64,000 nucleotides of DNA from Phytoamicus setariae (GCF_016722925.1 NZ_JAEQNC010000003.1:62001-126000); one strand, 5' to 3'; shown: positions 28,567 through 38,313, counted from the stretch's first letter. Program-made: numbers and translations. Notes: generated by a model from the letters alone, not told the origin.

Positions 28567-29612
28567 CAGCCTGCCACCTTTCTGATCCACTGGTCGATCG
28601 CGACCGCCGAGATGATGAGGACGCCGGTCAAGCCCACCTTCCATTGCGGGTCCGCACCCAGCATGTTGAGACCCATGGAAACCACTCCGACGATCAACGC
28701 GCCGAACAGGGTGCCGAGGATCGAGCCGCGACCGCCGAAAAGCGAGATGCCGCCTATCACCGCTGCAGTGATCGATTGAAGATTGTAGTCCGTCACCGCC
28801 CATGACGGCGAGATCGAGCCGTTGCGGCCAATCGAGACCCAGGCTGCGAGGGCCGCGATGAGACCGGCCAGCGCATAGGTGCCGAGCAAAACCCGGTCGG
28901 TGCGTATACCCGACAGCTTGGCCGCTTCCGGATCGTCGCCGACCGCATAGAGGTGCCGGCCCCAAGCCGTGTGGTTCAGTGCGTACCAGAGCACGATGAC
29001 CAGAACCACCATCATGATCACACCGAGCGTCAATCCGGAAAGGCTGTAGCCGAACAGGCTCAGGAACGGCGCGTTCGCCGCGATGTCGGCGGCCCTTATG
29101 GTTTCGTTGGCGGAGTAGATATAGTTCACCGCCGCGAAGATACTCCAGGTACCGAGCGTGACGATGAAAGGCGGAAGCTTCACTCGCGCCACGAGGAAGC
29201 CATTGATCGCGCCACAGATACCGGCAACGACGAAGCCAATCGCGACCGCAATCGGTGCAGGCAGACCGTAGGTCACGGCGCAATTGCCCATGATGACCGC
29301 CGAAAGCACCATGATGACGCCGATCGAAAGATCGATACCGGCTGTCAGGATAACGAGTGTTTGACCAGCGCCGAGGATACCCACCACGGCAATCTGCTGG
29401 AGGACCAGCGACAGGGTGCCGGGGGTGAAGAAGCGCTCTCCCTTGAGCACTCCAAATACGAGGATGGATAGCACCAGCACGATCGCCGGCACCGCAGCTG
29501 GCGTGGAGTGCAGAAAATGCTGGACTCGCCTTAAGAGAGACTGGTCTTCAAATGAAGCAACCGATTTGTCGCTCTGGTCGAGTGTTTTCTCGAACTCTTG
29601 CATGCTTGCCAT
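28566..29612 (-). CDS. frcC: Sugar ABC transporter permease (fructose type)
   Basis: CUT2-family permease, 348 residues, about ten membrane helices after a polar N-terminal tail of about 38 residues. Hallmarks: GILGAGQTLVILTAGIDLS, FIVTLGTWSIF, GRHLYAVGDDPEAAKLSGI (ATPase contact) and AAVIGGISLFGGRGSILGT. It follows frcB after an attenuator-like hairpin and is coupled to frcA. The FrcC assignment rests on gene order with frcB, frcA and frcR. Confidence 0.9.
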   Translation of the reverse strand: MASMQEFEKTLDQSDKSVASFEDQSLLRRVQHFLHSTPAAVPAIVLVLSILVFGVLKGERFFTPGTLSLVLQQIAVVGILGAGQTLVILTAGIDLSIGVIMVLSAVIMGNCAVTYGLPAPIAVAIGFVVAGICGAINGFLVARVKLPPFIVTLGTWSIFAAVNYIYSANETIRAADIAANAPFLSLFGYSLSGLTLGVIMMVVLVIVLWYALNHTAWGRHLYAVGDDPEAAKLSGIRTDRVLLGTYALAGLIAALAAWVSIGRNGSISPSWAVTDYNLQSITAAVIGGISLFGGRGSILGTLFGALIVGVVSMGLNMLGADPQWKVGLTGVLIISAVAIDQWIRKVAG

Positions 29613-29663
29613 GGCAATGCCTCCCTCCCCGAAGGTTCCGGCCTTTTTTGTGTCGGGTTTTGA

Positions 29664-29687
29664 AAAGGGCGGCCGGAACCGCCCTTT
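29664..29687 (-). other. Stem-loop between frcB and frcC
   Basis: AAAGGGCGG (29664-29672) pairs with CCGCCCTTT (29679-29687), followed on the minus strand by TCAAAACCC. It sits 32 bases after the frcB stop, consistent with partial termination or mRNA protection giving excess binding protein. Confidence 0.65.
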
Positions 29688-29719
29688 ACGAATGATTGTG
29701 TACTCAAAGACCTAGGCGA

Positions 29720-30745
29720 TCAACCCCAGCACTTGTCGGTGCCGGTCTTGACGTCGATCGACTCGACGCCCGCAGCCGGCTTGTCGGTCACCAACGCCAC
29801 ACCGGTATCGAAGAAGGACTTGCCCGGGGTCGGCTTCGGCTTGGTGCCATCCTTGGCATACTGGGCAATTGCCTCGATCCCGAGCGAGGCCATCAGCAGC
29901 GGATATTGTTGCGACGTCGCACCGATGACGCCTTCAGCAACGGATTTCACGCCAGGGCAACCACCGTCGACGGAGACGATGAGCACGCCCTTTTCCTTGC
30001 CGACAGCTTTCAGGGCTTCATACGCCCCGACGGCAGCCGGTTCGTTGATGGTATGGATGACGTTGATGTCTGGATCCTTCTGGAGAAGGTTTTCCATGGC
30101 TGTACGTCCGCCTTCTTCATTGCCGTTGGTCACGTCATGACCGACAATGCGCGCGTCGTCCTCGTCGCCGATCTTGTTCGGATCCTTCGGGTCGATACCA
30201 AAGCCGATCATGAAGCCTTGATCCCGGAGCACGTCAACGGTCGGCTGTGACGGAGTGAGGTCGAGGAAACCGATCTTGGCATCCTTGGCCTTGTCGCCGA
30301 GTGTCGCAGCGGCCCATTGGCCGATCAGCTTGCCGGCGAGCAGATTGTCGGTTGCGAATGTTGCGTCGGCCGCTTCCGGCGGATCGAGTGGCGTGTCGAG
30401 TGCGATCACCAGCAGACCGGCATCCTGCGCTTTCTTCACCTGGTCAACGATGGCCTTGGTGTCGGATGCTGCGATCAGAATACCCTTGGCGCCATCGGCT
30501 ATGCAGGCCTCGACGGCAGCTACCTGGCTGTCATGGTCGCCATCGACCTTGCCGGCGTAAGCCTTGAGTTCGACGCCAAGTTCTTTGGCCTTGGCGGTCG
30601 CGCCTTCCTTCATCTTGACGAAGAAGGCATTGGTGTCGGTCTTGGTGATCAGGCAAGCGGAAACGCCTTCGGCACGCGCAGCACCTGTAAAGGCGACTCC
30701 AAGCGCAAGTACGCCCATCGTCGCGGCAATAAGAGATGTCTTCAT
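29720..30745 (-). CDS. frcB: Periplasmic sugar-binding protein (fructose type)
   Basis: Periplasmic-binding-protein type 1, 341 residues. Signal peptide ([19 protein letters not shown]...ARA, cleavage near residue 25) then two lobes: [56 protein letters not shown] and [16 protein letters not shown]. It delivers sugar to FrcC/FrcA. Start at 30745 after TTGGGAGGAAATC, a strong ribosome site. First gene of the operon, divergent from frcR across a 231-base spacer with an AT-rich palindrome. Confidence 0.92.
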   Translation of the reverse strand: MKTSLIAATMGVLALGVAFTGAARAEGVSACLITKTDTNAFFVKMKEGATAKAKELGVELKAYAGKVDGDHDSQVAAVEACIADGAKGILIAASDTKAIVDQVKKAQDAGLLVIALDTPLDPPEAADATFATDNLLAGKLIGQWAAATLGDKAKDAKIGFLDLTPSQPTVDVLRDQGFMIGFGIDPKDPNKIGDEDDARIVGHDVTNGNEEGGRTAMENLLQKDPDINVIHTINEPAAVGAYEALKAVGKEKGVLIVSVDGGCPGVKSVAEGVIGATSQQYPLLMASLGIEAIAQYAKDGTKPKPTPGKSFFDTGVALVTDKPAAGVESIDVKTGTDKCWG

Positions 30746-30896
30746 GATTTCCTCCCAAGGATCTGAATCTGGCAACGGGCAACCGTGGCCGGCACAAGCG
30801 TTTCGCACTCGCTGCGAGTATCATCACAAAGCTCTCCTCCAGCCCTGTGCGATCTGCCTGGGTCAAACAAACCATCAATCAAAATTCCTGTCAATA

Positions 30897-30917
30897 AATA
30901 AATCGAATTGATTTATT
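30897..30917. promoter_or_regulatory. Candidate FrcR operator
   Basis: AATAAATC-GAATT-GATTTATT is a 21-base palindrome in the frcB-frcR divergent spacer. Its AT-rich arms resemble operators of ROK repressors such as NagC and Mlc. Binding by FrcR is inference from position and symmetry. Confidence 0.6.
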
Positions 30918-30976
30918 AATCGGATGTGGCATCCTTCCAGCCAATCGAGATATGAATGCCCGGGAGGAGATTGGGC

Positions 30977-32209
30977 ATGGCTGATAATGACTTGGTCACG
31001 GACCAAGATGGCATGACTGCGGTCGTCGACCCGATGGGCGGCGCTAACCAGACGAGGGTGCGCGCATACAACGAGCGGCTCGTGCTTTCGCTTGTGCGGC
31101 GGCATGGAAGCCTCTCGAAAGCGGAAATCGCCCGGCGCGCGGGCCTGTCGGCGCAAACCGTCTCTGTGATCATGCGCGCACTGGAAAAAGACGGCCTGCT
31201 CGCCCGGGGCATGCCGCAGCGCGGCCGGGTCGGCCAGCCGTCCATTCCCATGAGCCTCAATCCCGACGGGGTTTTCTCGCTTGGTCTCAAGATCGGTCGT
31301 CGTAGCGCCGACCTCGTCCTGATGGACTTTACCGGCCATGTGCGCATGCAACTGCACGAGGCCTACCGCTACCCGACTCCCGAAGGCGTGCTCGGCTTTG
31401 CCAGCCGATCCGTCGAGGCGATCACGGCCTCCATGCAACCCTTGGACCGAGAGCGGATATCGGGCCTGGGCGTCGCCCTTCCCTTCGAACTCTGGAACTG
31501 GGTCGAGGAGATGGGTGCGCCGATGGAAGACATGGATGCCTGGCGGCACGCCGACATCGCTGCCCTGCTCGGGACGCGCCTGCAAATGCCGATCTTCCTG
31601 CAGAACGATGCAACGGCGGCGTGTGCTGCCGAACTCGCTTTTGGCCATGGCTCCCGATATGCCGACTTCGCCTATTTCTTCATTGGCTCATTTATCGGTG
31701 GCGGCGTGGTGTTGAACCACTCGCTTTTTTCCGGCCGGACAGGAAACGCGGGTGCTTTCGGGTCGATGCCGTTTTCCTGCGACGCTGGCAACACGGGCCA
31801 ACTGATCGATCATGCCTCCGTCTTCCTGCTTGAGAAGATGCTGATCGACGCGGGCCGCGACCCTTCGTCCATCTGGCTGACGCCGGAGCACTGGGATGAT
31901 TTCGACACCATACAGACCACTTGGATCGCCAAGACCGCCAAGGCGCTGGCGATTGCATCTGCAACCGTCTGCTCGGTCATCGATTTCGAATCCGTCGTGA
32001 TCGACGGCGGCTTTTCGAGCGCCATCCGCCGTCAGATCGTCGAAGCCACGCGGGAGGAAGTGCTGAAACTCGACCTGCAGGGCATTGCTGCTCCGGTGAT
32101 CGAGGAAGGACTGGCGGGATCCTCGGCGCGCGCCATCGGTGCCGCCAGCCTGCCATTGTTTTCGCGCTACCACATCGACCAAAGCGTCCTGTTCAAGGAG
32201 AGGCCATAA
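30977..32209 (+). CDS. frcR: ROK-family transcriptional regulator of the sugar operon
   Basis: A 410-residue repressor-type ROK protein. N-terminal winged helix (about 30-85: SLSKAEIARRAGLSAQTVSVIM), then a ROK sugar-kinase-like domain with LGVALPFELW, QNDATAACAAELAFG and FIGGGVVLN. The zinc-binding Cys cluster of ROK proteins is degenerate (SMPFSCDAGNTGQL keeps one Cys). Start at 30977 after GGGAGGAGA. Divergent from frcB, it likely represses the transporter and its own gene in response to sugar. The next gene overlaps its stop by one base. Confidence 0.88.
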   Translation: MADNDLVTDQDGMTAVVDPMGGANQTRVRAYNERLVLSLVRRHGSLSKAEIARRAGLSAQTVSVIMRALEKDGLLARGMPQRGRVGQPSIPMSLNPDGVFSLGLKIGRRSADLVLMDFTGHVRMQLHEAYRYPTPEGVLGFASRSVEAITASMQPLDRERISGLGVALPFELWNWVEEMGAPMEDMDAWRHADIAALLGTRLQMPIFLQNDATAACAAELAFGHGSRYADFAYFFIGSFIGGGVVLNHSLFSGRTGNAGAFGSMPFSCDAGNTGQLIDHASVFLLEKMLIDAGRDPSSIWLTPEHWDDFDTIQTTWIAKTAKALAIASATVCSVIDFESVVIDGGFSSAIRRQIVEATREEVLKLDLQGIAAPVIEEGLAGSSARAIGAASLPLFSRYHIDQSVLFKERP

Positions 32210-32640
32210 TGCTGAGAGGGATCGACCCCGTGCTGGGGCCGGAGTTGCTCGCGACGTTGCGGACCATGGGACATGGCGACGAGATCGCACTGGTGGATGG
32301 CAACTATCCCGGAGCCGAACACGCGAGGCGGCTGATACGCGCAGATGGACATGATGTCATCCGCGTGCTGGACGCGATCCTGTCCGTCATGCCTATCGAC
32401 GATTTCGTCGAAAACGGCATCTTCCGGGCGAGCGTTCGCGGAGACCTTTACAATCCTGATCCTGTTCACAAGGAAATGGTAGCCACCTGCCAACGCTGGG
32501 AGCCAGCCCGCACCGTAATCGCCCTCGAGCCGGATTCGTTCTATGCTCGGGTGCGATCTGCACATGCCATCGTACAGACATCGGAGCCCCGTCTTTACGG
32601 CAACATCATCCTGCGGAAGGGTGTTGTCCACTCCGGTTGA
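32209..32640 (+). CDS. RbsD/FucU family sugar mutarotase
   Basis: A 143-residue protein of the RbsD/FucU family, which converts alpha and beta forms of ribose or fucose. Hallmarks: MGHGDEIALVDGNYPG with the catalytic His, VIRVLDAILSVMPID and SEPRLYGNIILRKG. Start at 32209 overlaps the frcR stop (TAATG), showing translational coupling. In this setting it probably supplies the anomer that the pathway of the imported sugar needs. Family clear, exact sugar unknown. Confidence 0.88.
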   Translation: MLRGIDPVLGPELLATLRTMGHGDEIALVDGNYPGAEHARRLIRADGHDVIRVLDAILSVMPIDDFVENGIFRASVRGDLYNPDPVHKEMVATCQRWEPARTVIALEPDSFYARVRSAHAIVQTSEPRLYGNIILRKGVVHSG

Positions 32641-32729
32641 GGCGCCCGCGCAGGCATCATTTACACATTACGAAAATGTAATCGAACTTCCCTTGAATTG
32701 CCGCAATTGAGCACTCACATGATAGATAT

Positions 32730-32882
32730 CGGCGGTCGCAACGATCGCCCTTAGCCTGGCTCAATGGCCCGTCCCCCGCCTTGCCAGGTCCAGACGGACA
32801 AAGGCCCTCCCCCCTCTCCGGGCCTTTGTCCGCCCTTGCGTAGGATGCCGTTCCCGCTACCCCACGGGAACGGCCCTTTTTT
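32730..32882 (+). ncRNA. Candidate small RNA with two strong hairpins
   Basis: Between the mutarotase gene and the MarR gene a 12-bp perfect stem (32796-32807 / 32820-32831) carries a C-rich loop (TCCCCCCTCTCC) and is followed by a 10-bp terminator at 32847-32882. A possible promoter is TTGAAT (32694) with CATGAT 18 bases on; the 5' end at 32730 is approximate. The C-rich loop resembles the anti-Shine-Dalgarno loops of trans-acting rhizobial small RNAs. I cannot place it in a named family. Confidence 0.55.
32847..32882 (+). terminator. Strong intrinsic terminator of the small RNA
   Basis: GCCGTTCCCG (32847-32856) pairs with CGGGAACGGC (32865-32874) and is followed by CC and six T. It ends about 200 bases after the mutarotase stop, far for a simple 3' end. 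Confidence 0.88.
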
Positions 32883-32937
32883 GGGAACAATCGGCAACCA
32901 TCCCAATTGCATCGCATACGATTCTTGTTGAGGCGCG

Positions 32938-33393
32938 ATGCTTTCCAGCCTATTGAAGAGCATGTCCTATAATCTGATGGATTCGGCGGCATATCTATCG
33001 AGCCTTCTGGCGAAAGGCTTTTCGCGTTCCCTGCTGGCACGGGGCGCCGAACTCGGTTTTTCCCCCGGACAGTTTCCCGTTTTGATAGAGCTTTGGAATG
33101 TCGACGGGCTGACCCAGCGAGAGATCCTCGACCGGCTGGACATAGAACAGGCGACGCTGGCAAACACCCTCGCCCGGATGGAGCGTGACGGCTTGATCAG
33201 GCGCACGCCTCATCCCACCGACAAACGCGCCGTTCGCAATTTCCTGACGGACAAGGGCAAGGCAATCGAAGCCGACGCGATCGTAGCTGCGAATGAAGCC
33301 GACGAAGCACTGTTCGAGGGTTTCCGGCGTTTCGAGAAGGAACTGATGCTCGAATATATGCGCCTGGTGATCGAAAACGCCCGCAAGCCCTGA
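32938..33393 (+). CDS. MarR-family transcriptional regulator
   Basis: A winged-helix regulator of 151 residues. ELGFSPGQFPVLIELWNVDGLTQREI then DIEQATLANTLARMERDGLI (recognition helix), and the wing IRRTPHPTDKRAVRNFLTDKG with the family's D..R. Start at 32938 (GAGGCG upstream) or at the ATG 32962. Ligand and targets are unknown; the nearest candidates are itself and the fasciclin gene 158 bases downstream. Confidence 0.85.
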   Translation: MLSSLLKSMSYNLMDSAAYLSSLLAKGFSRSLLARGAELGFSPGQFPVLIELWNVDGLTQREILDRLDIEQATLANTLARMERDGLIRRTPHPTDKRAVRNFLTDKGKAIEADAIVAANEADEALFEGFRRFEKELMLEYMRLVIENARKP

Positions 33394-33551
33394 GGTCCCG
33401 TCGCCAAACAACTGATCGTCGCGACGAAGCAAGCTGTAGTTACCCTGAAACTAATTTTCCTGACGGCTCGTAAGCATTTCGTCCCTCGCAAAGCGGGAGG
33501 ACGCCTGGCTTCGATGGTCGACTAGGCGAGTTCAACAGGAAGGGTAATCAG

Positions 33552-34109
33552 ATGTTCAGAACCGCAATCCGTGCGACCGCCATCGTATCGATCGTTCTCG
33601 CTTCGGCACTTGCCGTACAAGCCAAGAACCCCATGGTCGGCGGCGCACCGATGTACAAGAACAAGAATATCATCGAGAATGCCGTCAACTCGAAGGATCA
33701 CACGACGCTGGTCGCCGCCGTCAAGGCCGCCGGCCTTGTAGGCACCCTCGAAGGCAAGGGCCCATTCACCGTGTTCGCCCCCACCAACGAAGCGTTCGCC
33801 GCCCTTCCCGCCGGAACGGTTGAAGCGCTGCTGAAGCCCGAAAACAAGGCCCAGTTGGTGAAGGTGCTCACCTGCCACGTGGTGGCAGCCGATGCGATGT
33901 CGGCCATGATCGACAAGATGATCAAGGACGATGGCGGCATGCACAAGGTCAACACAGTGGGCGGCTGCGTGCTGACTGCTTCCGAAAAGGGCAGCAAGAT
34001 CATGCTGACCGACGAGACAGGCGGCACAGCCAAGGTAACGATTGCCGACGTCAAGCAATCAAACGGCGTCATCCATGTCATCGACAAGGTACTCCTGCCG
34101 AAGATGTAG
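33552..34109 (+). CDS. Secreted fasciclin (FAS1) domain protein
   Basis: A 185-residue exported protein: signal peptide (MFRTAIRATAIVSIVLASALAVQA) then one FAS1 domain (about 40-184) with H1 motif GPFTVFAPTNEAFAALP and H2 motif ..VIHVIDKVLLP. Two cysteines (TCHVV and GGCVLT) may pair. FAS1 proteins act in adhesion; in rhizobia related proteins (Nex18) have been linked to symbiosis. RBS AGGAAGGG. A strong bidirectional hairpin follows. Confidence 0.9.
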   Translation: MFRTAIRATAIVSIVLASALAVQAKNPMVGGAPMYKNKNIIENAVNSKDHTTLVAAVKAAGLVGTLEGKGPFTVFAPTNEAFAALPAGTVEALLKPENKAQLVKVLTCHVVAADAMSAMIDKMIKDDGGMHKVNTVGGCVLTASEKGSKIMLTDETGGTAKVTIADVKQSNGVIHVIDKVLLPKM

Positions 34110-34126
34110 CCGCCTGCGTACGAGAT

Positions 34127-34158
34127 AAATCGCCCCGGTCCTGCAACCGGGGCGATTT
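34127..34158. terminator. Bidirectional terminator between fasciclin and engB genes
   Basis: AAATCGCCCCGGT (34127-34139) and ACCGGGGCGATTT (34146-34158) form a 13-bp perfect stem with a 6-base loop, two bases from the engB stop and 17 from the fasciclin stop. Confidence 0.82.
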
Positions 34159-34160
34159 GT

Positions 34161-34820
34161 TCAGGTGTTGACTGCCTTTGAAATTGCTTCGCGCATCGTA
34201 TCGATGCCTTCGGATTTCTCCGACGAGGTGGCGAGCAATTCCGGATAAGCGGCGGGGTGCTTGGCAATTTTCGCCAGCGTTTCGACCTTGAGTTTTTCAA
34301 GCGCAGGCGGCTTGATCTTGTCGGCCTTGGTCAAAACGATCTGATAGGAGACTGCAGCCTTGTCGAGCAGCTTCAGTACGTCCTCATCGTTCTTCTTGAT
34401 ACCATGGCGACTATCGATCAGCACGTAGACGCGCTTGAGCGTCGAGCGGCCGCGCAGATAGTCGAACACAAGGGCGGTCCACGCATCCACCTGCGCCTTC
34501 GGCGCTTCGGCATAGCCGTAACCGGGCATGTCGACGAGCGCGCAAGGCGGCAGGTCGTCGGCCGCCCCCGAATACCCATCAGGCACGAAGTAGTTGAGTT
34601 CCTGGGTGCGCCCAGGCGTGTTGGAGGTTCTTGCGAGGCCGTTCTGACCAACCAAGGCGTTGATCAGCGATGACTTGCCGACATTGGAGCGGCCCGCGAA
34701 AGCGATTTCCGGCGGGCCTTCCGGCGGCAGGAATTTCATGGCGGGCACGCCGCGAATGAAAATCCACGGCCGGTGGAAAATCTTCGCGCTGATCGCGCCT
34801 GTGCTGGGTGTTTCGCTCAT
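34161..34820 (-). CDS. engB: Ribosome biogenesis GTPase EngB (YsxC/YihA)
   Basis: TRAFAC GTPase, 219 residues. G1 GRSNVGKSS (about 43-51), switch [10 protein letters not shown]3 [12 protein letters not shown]4 TKAD and a C-terminal ATSSEKSEG (G5). It takes part in late 50S assembly. Downstream in the rpmH-rnpA-yidC group, but a transporter gene separates it from yidC. Start at 34820 has a weak ribosome site. Confidence 0.95.
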   Translation of the reverse strand: MSETPSTGAISAKIFHRPWIFIRGVPAMKFLPPEGPPEIAFAGRSNVGKSSLINALVGQNGLARTSNTPGRTQELNYFVPDGYSGAADDLPPCALVDMPGYGYAEAPKAQVDAWTALVFDYLRGRSTLKRVYVLIDSRHGIKKNDEDVLKLLDKAAVSYQIVLTKADKIKPPALEKLKVETLAKIAKHPAAYPELLATSSEKSEGIDTMREAISKAVNT

Positions 34821-34876
34821 GTCTTTGATCCGGTCCTACTATGTAGGGACCGGCTTTCAGGTTTTCCGGCCGAAAG

Positions 34877-35848
34877 TCAAGGCTGCGACTGCCGTCTTTG
34901 CGCCGCGAGCAGGTAGCCGATCAGTGCGACGAGCACAATCATGCCGCCGACGACGGTTTCGATGCCCGGTATTTCACCGTGGATAATGGCGACCCAGACC
35001 GGGCTGAGCATGGTCTCGGCTGTTCCCAACAGGGCGGCAAAAGCGGAGGGGATCAACCGCGCGCCCGTCACCCACAAAGCCATGCCGAAGCCAAGATTGA
35101 GCATCCCGAACACAACGAGGATTCCCATCTCGGAGCCAGTAACCTGCAAGGACGACGCCTGGCTAGCGGCAAAGGCGGCCGCAGCAAAGCAGCCGACGCT
35201 GGCCCCAGGGGTCTGCCGCACATTGGCATAGCGCCGGGTGACAACCGTGGTCATGGCAAAGACAGTGGCGATCAGGATCGCCAACGCGTTGCCGATCCAT
35301 GCCTTGCCGCCATTGTCGACGATGGCCGTCGAGCCAAGGCCATTGTCGATGAAGCCGAGACCCAATGCGTTGTCGAGTGCATCGAGCAACGGCCCGCCCA
35401 TGACCATGATCGCAACGCCGGCAATGACAGCAAAAATTGCCACCCAGGTGGAGAACGCTATCTTCTCGCGATAAACGATCCAGGCCATCAAGGCCGCCAT
35501 CAGTGGCACGCCCGCCTGGATCAGGACGACATTGGCAACCGTCGTGTAGCTGATCGCGATGACGAAACAGGTCGACGCTGTACCGAAGCCGAAGGCAACC
35601 GCCAGCCCCGGAATACCCATGTTCCGATAGAGTTTTATAGTTTGGCGCGGGCCGTCGCGCCAAAGCAGGAACCCAGCAAGAAAAAGGCCGGCAAACAGGC
35701 TGCGCCAAAAGATGACGGTCCAGGCGTCGTCGATCTCCAGGAAGCGGGCGATCGCACCGCCGAAACTCCAGGCGACGGCAGAGAAGAACACCAGTGTTGC
35801 GCCGAGCTTTTCATGCGCGGCAGGATTCTGCGCCAGGGCGTTGTTCAC
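34877..35848 (-). CDS. EamA-family (DMT) transporter
   Basis: A 323-residue membrane protein with ten helices and two EamA repeats (about 15-145 and 185-315). FFSAVAWSFGGAIARF and IFWRSLFAGLFLAG open the first repeat; GTAETMLSPVWVAIIHGEIP is the typical end of the second. These proteins usually export metabolites. Start is GTG at 35848 after GGAGGAGCCACA, a near-perfect ribosome site; the frame to 35902 is not needed. It lies between yidC and engB, two genes that normally stay close. Confidence 0.85.
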   Translation of the reverse strand: MNNALAQNPAAHEKLGATLVFFSAVAWSFGGAIARFLEIDDAWTVIFWRSLFAGLFLAGFLLWRDGPRQTIKLYRNMGIPGLAVAFGFGTASTCFVIAISYTTVANVVLIQAGVPLMAALMAWIVYREKIAFSTWVAIFAVIAGVAIMVMGGPLLDALDNALGLGFIDNGLGSTAIVDNGGKAWIGNALAILIATVFAMTTVVTRRYANVRQTPGASVGCFAAAAFAASQASSLQVTGSEMGILVVFGMLNLGFGMALWVTGARLIPSAFAALLGTAETMLSPVWVAIIHGEIPGIETVVGGMIVLVALIGYLLAAQRRQSQP

Positions 35849-35984
35849 TGTGGCTCCTCCAAAAAGAAAAGGGTTCCCCGACCAACACAGGAAACCCTTC
35901 ATAGTGCGATACTATCGTCGATACATGAATGGCGGCTGATTTGAATACGACATCCGCCATTCATCACATAATTTCAAAACCCAT

Positions 35985-37772
35985 TCACGCCGATGATGGT
36001 TTTCGCCGGAACAGTCCCTTGAGGTTGTCGAAGAGCTCGATCTTGGCGCCGTTGCGCTTCATGATGATGCCCTGCTGGATAACTGACAGCGTGTTGTTCC
36101 ATGCCCAGTAGATCACCAGACCGGCCGGGAAGGCTGCCAGCATGAAGGTGAAGACCAGCGGCATCCAGGTGAAGATCATGGCCTGGGTCGGATCCGGCGG
36201 CGTCGGGTTCATGCGCATCTGCACGAACATGGTGATGCCCATGATGATCGGCCAGACGCCCAGCATCAACGCATGCGGCGGCGTCCAGGGGATCAGGCCG
36301 AACAGATTGAAGATGGTTGTCGGATCGGGTGCCGAGAGGTCCTGAATCCAGCCATAGAATGGCGCATGGCGCATTTCGATGGTGATGTAGATGACCTTGT
36401 ACAGCGCGAAGAACACCGGAATCTGCAGGAGGACCGGCCAGCAACCGGCAAGCGGATTGACCTTCTCCTCCTTGTAGAGCTGCATCATCGCCGTCTGCAG
36501 GCCCATCTTGTCGTCGCCGAACTTGGTCTTCAGCTCCTCCATCTTCGGCTGCAGCGTCTTCATCTTGGCCATCGAGGCATATTGCCGGTTGGCGATCGGG
36601 AAGAACAGCAGCTTGACGATGACGGTCGTGCCGAGGATGGCGAGGCCGAAATTGCCGAAATACTTGTAGAGCCAGTCCATCAGCTTGAACATCGGGCGGG
36701 TGATCACCTTGAACCAGCCCCAGTCGATCAGCTTGTAGAAATCGGTGATCTGGTATTCGTCCTGATAGCGATCGACGACGGGCACTTCCTTGGCACCGGC
36801 GAAGACATGGGTGGTGTAGGACTTGGTCTCCCCAGCCTTCAGGCCACCGGTGAGTTCGCGGTAGTCGGCCTGGAACAGCGGCTGTCCCTTGGTGAGGTGG
36901 CTGAAATCCGTATCGAAAGTCACGCCCTTGGACGGTACGATCGCCGCGGCCCAGTACTTGTCTGTGATGCCGAACCAGCCGTCCTTGATGCCGGGATGCT
37001 TGACCGGCTCGCTATCCTTGGCAAACGTGGTTTCCTGGAGAACGCCGTCGAGCACGCCGACATAGCCTTCATGCAGCACATAGCCTGCGGCAACAGCCGG
37101 GATGGTGTAGCGCACGATACGTCCGTAGGGCGTCAGCGGCAGATCGGCTGCGGTGCCATTCTTCACCGTATCGGTGACCGTGAACATGTAGTCCTGGTCG
37201 ACCTTGATCTCGCGAGTGAATGTCACGCCGGAAGGATCGGTGTGCGTCAGCGTCACCGGCGTTTCCGGCGTCAGCTTGTTGTTGCCGTCAACAGTCCATT
37301 TCGTCGCCATCCCGGGAACAGCGACATCCTGGTTGCCGCCGGTGAAACCAAGCTCGACGAAGTACCCGTCCTTGGTGTTGCCGGGGTTGAGCAGAGTGAT
37401 GATCGGGCTGTCCTTATCGATGGTCTCGCGATACTTCTTCAGCTGGAGATCGTCGAAACGGGCGCCCGTAAGATTGATGGAGCCGGACAGCGCGGGCGTG
37501 TCGATCACAACCCGGTCGGCCTGCTGCAGTGCCTGCTGACGGTCGATAACCGCAATATTGGTGCCTTCGGCGCCGGGAACGGGCTGACCGCTCGCATCGA
37601 CAACAACCGGCTTGTCCTTGTTGGCTTTCTGCTGCTTGGCGAGCTCCGCCTGCTGGGCTTGCTCGATCTTCTGCTGGGCATCCATTTTCGGGCCCATATA
37701 GAAGAACTGCCAGACGAAGACGATCAGGACTGACAGAACGATCGCAAGATAATAATTACGGTTTTTTTCCAT
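35985..37772 (-). CDS. yidC: Membrane protein insertase YidC
   Basis: A 595-residue insertase of the inner membrane. N-terminal helix ([21 protein letters not shown]), a large periplasmic beta domain (about 60-360), then the conserved five-helix core starting [24 protein letters not shown], with the hydrophilic-groove Arg ([12 protein letters not shown]), and [20 protein letters not shown]. It inserts and folds membrane proteins with or without Sec. Start at 37772 after GGGAAAGAGTG, inside the last codons of rnpA. Confidence 0.96.
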   Translation of the reverse strand: MEKNRNYYLAIVLSVLIVFVWQFFYMGPKMDAQQKIEQAQQAELAKQQKANKDKPVVVDASGQPVPGAEGTNIAVIDRQQALQQADRVVIDTPALSGSINLTGARFDDLQLKKYRETIDKDSPIITLLNPGNTKDGYFVELGFTGGNQDVAVPGMATKWTVDGNNKLTPETPVTLTHTDPSGVTFTREIKVDQDYMFTVTDTVKNGTAADLPLTPYGRIVRYTIPAVAAGYVLHEGYVGVLDGVLQETTFAKDSEPVKHPGIKDGWFGITDKYWAAAIVPSKGVTFDTDFSHLTKGQPLFQADYRELTGGLKAGETKSYTTHVFAGAKEVPVVDRYQDEYQITDFYKLIDWGWFKVITRPMFKLMDWLYKYFGNFGLAILGTTVIVKLLFFPIANRQYASMAKMKTLQPKMEELKTKFGDDKMGLQTAMMQLYKEEKVNPLAGCWPVLLQIPVFFALYKVIYITIEMRHAPFYGWIQDLSAPDPTTIFNLFGLIPWTPPHALMLGVWPIIMGITMFVQMRMNPTPPDPTQAMIFTWMPLVFTFMLAAFPAGLVIYWAWNNTLSVIQQGIIMKRNGAKIELFDNLKGLFRRKPSSA

Positions 37773-38151
37773 CACTCTTTCCCGATGTCCGGACCTTTGA
37801 ATTCGGCCGGCTGGCAATGCGCGTTACAAGCGCGTTTGTCAATTCGTCAAATGGTGCGGCGAGTATCTCGCGGTGCCCGACGATCACATAGTCGTGACCT
37901 GGCTGCATGGCAAACTGGGCAGTCAAACGCACCGCTTCCTTGAGCCTGCGGCGCATGCGGTTGCGCTCCACGGCATTGCCCTGCTTCTTGGTGACCGTGA
38001 AGCCGGCACGCGGCGTATTTTCCGGAGCATTGCGATCCAGCACCTCCAGCATGAAGTACCGGCCCTTGCGCCGCTCTCCCTCGCGCACACGCAAAAACTC
38101 CGGCCGGCTTTTCAGCCGACCGGCAGTATGTTCATATTTTCGGGTCGTCAT
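37756..38151 (-). CDS. rnpA: Ribonuclease P protein component RnpA
   Basis: A 131-residue basic protein that with RNase P RNA matures tRNA 5' ends. [11 protein letters not shown] and the signature [14 protein letters not shown] (about 63-76) bind RNA. Follows rpmH by 21 bases and overlaps the yidC start by 17. Start at 38151 after AGAGGGCCG. It has a Ser/Lys-rich tail. Confidence 0.95.
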   Translation of the reverse strand: MTTRKYEHTAGRLKSRPEFLRVREGERRKGRYFMLEVLDRNAPENTPRAGFTVTKKQGNAVERNRMRRRLKEAVRLTAQFAMQPGHDYVIVGHREILAAPFDELTNALVTRIASRPNSKVRTSGKSDGKKP

Positions 38152-38172
38152 CGGCCCTCTGGTCCCGACCGC

Positions 38173-38313
38173 TTAAGCGGACAGAACCTTGCGGCCGCGG
38201 CTGCGGCGAGCAGACAGGACCTTGCGGCCACCCTTGGTGGCCAGACGTGCGCGAAAGCCGTGGCGACGCTTGCGAACAAGCTTCGAAGGCTGGTAGGTAC
38301 GCTTTGTAGACAT
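38173..38313 (-). CDS. rpmH: Ribosomal protein bL34
   Basis: A 46-residue, strongly basic protein. It reads [20 protein letters not shown], then [20 protein letters not shown] and ends KVLSA*, the whole L34 signature with two extra residues at the front. It heads the rpmH-rnpA-yidC transcript. The reading frame was derived directly from the minus strand (ATG at 38313, TAA at 38175). Confidence 0.96.
   Translation of the reverse strand: MSTKRTYQPSKLVRKRRHGFRARLATKGGRKVLSARRSRGRKVLSA

Noticed and set aside
28567-29283. Upstream extension of the frcA frame to 497 residues
   Set aside because: It overlaps frcC out of frame; the real FrcA N-terminus and coupled ATG are at 28566.
29283-29612. Plus-strand frame rich in Asp/Arg/His opposite frcC
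   Set aside because: It is antisense to frcC and low-complexity by virtue of codon reversal; no ribosome site.
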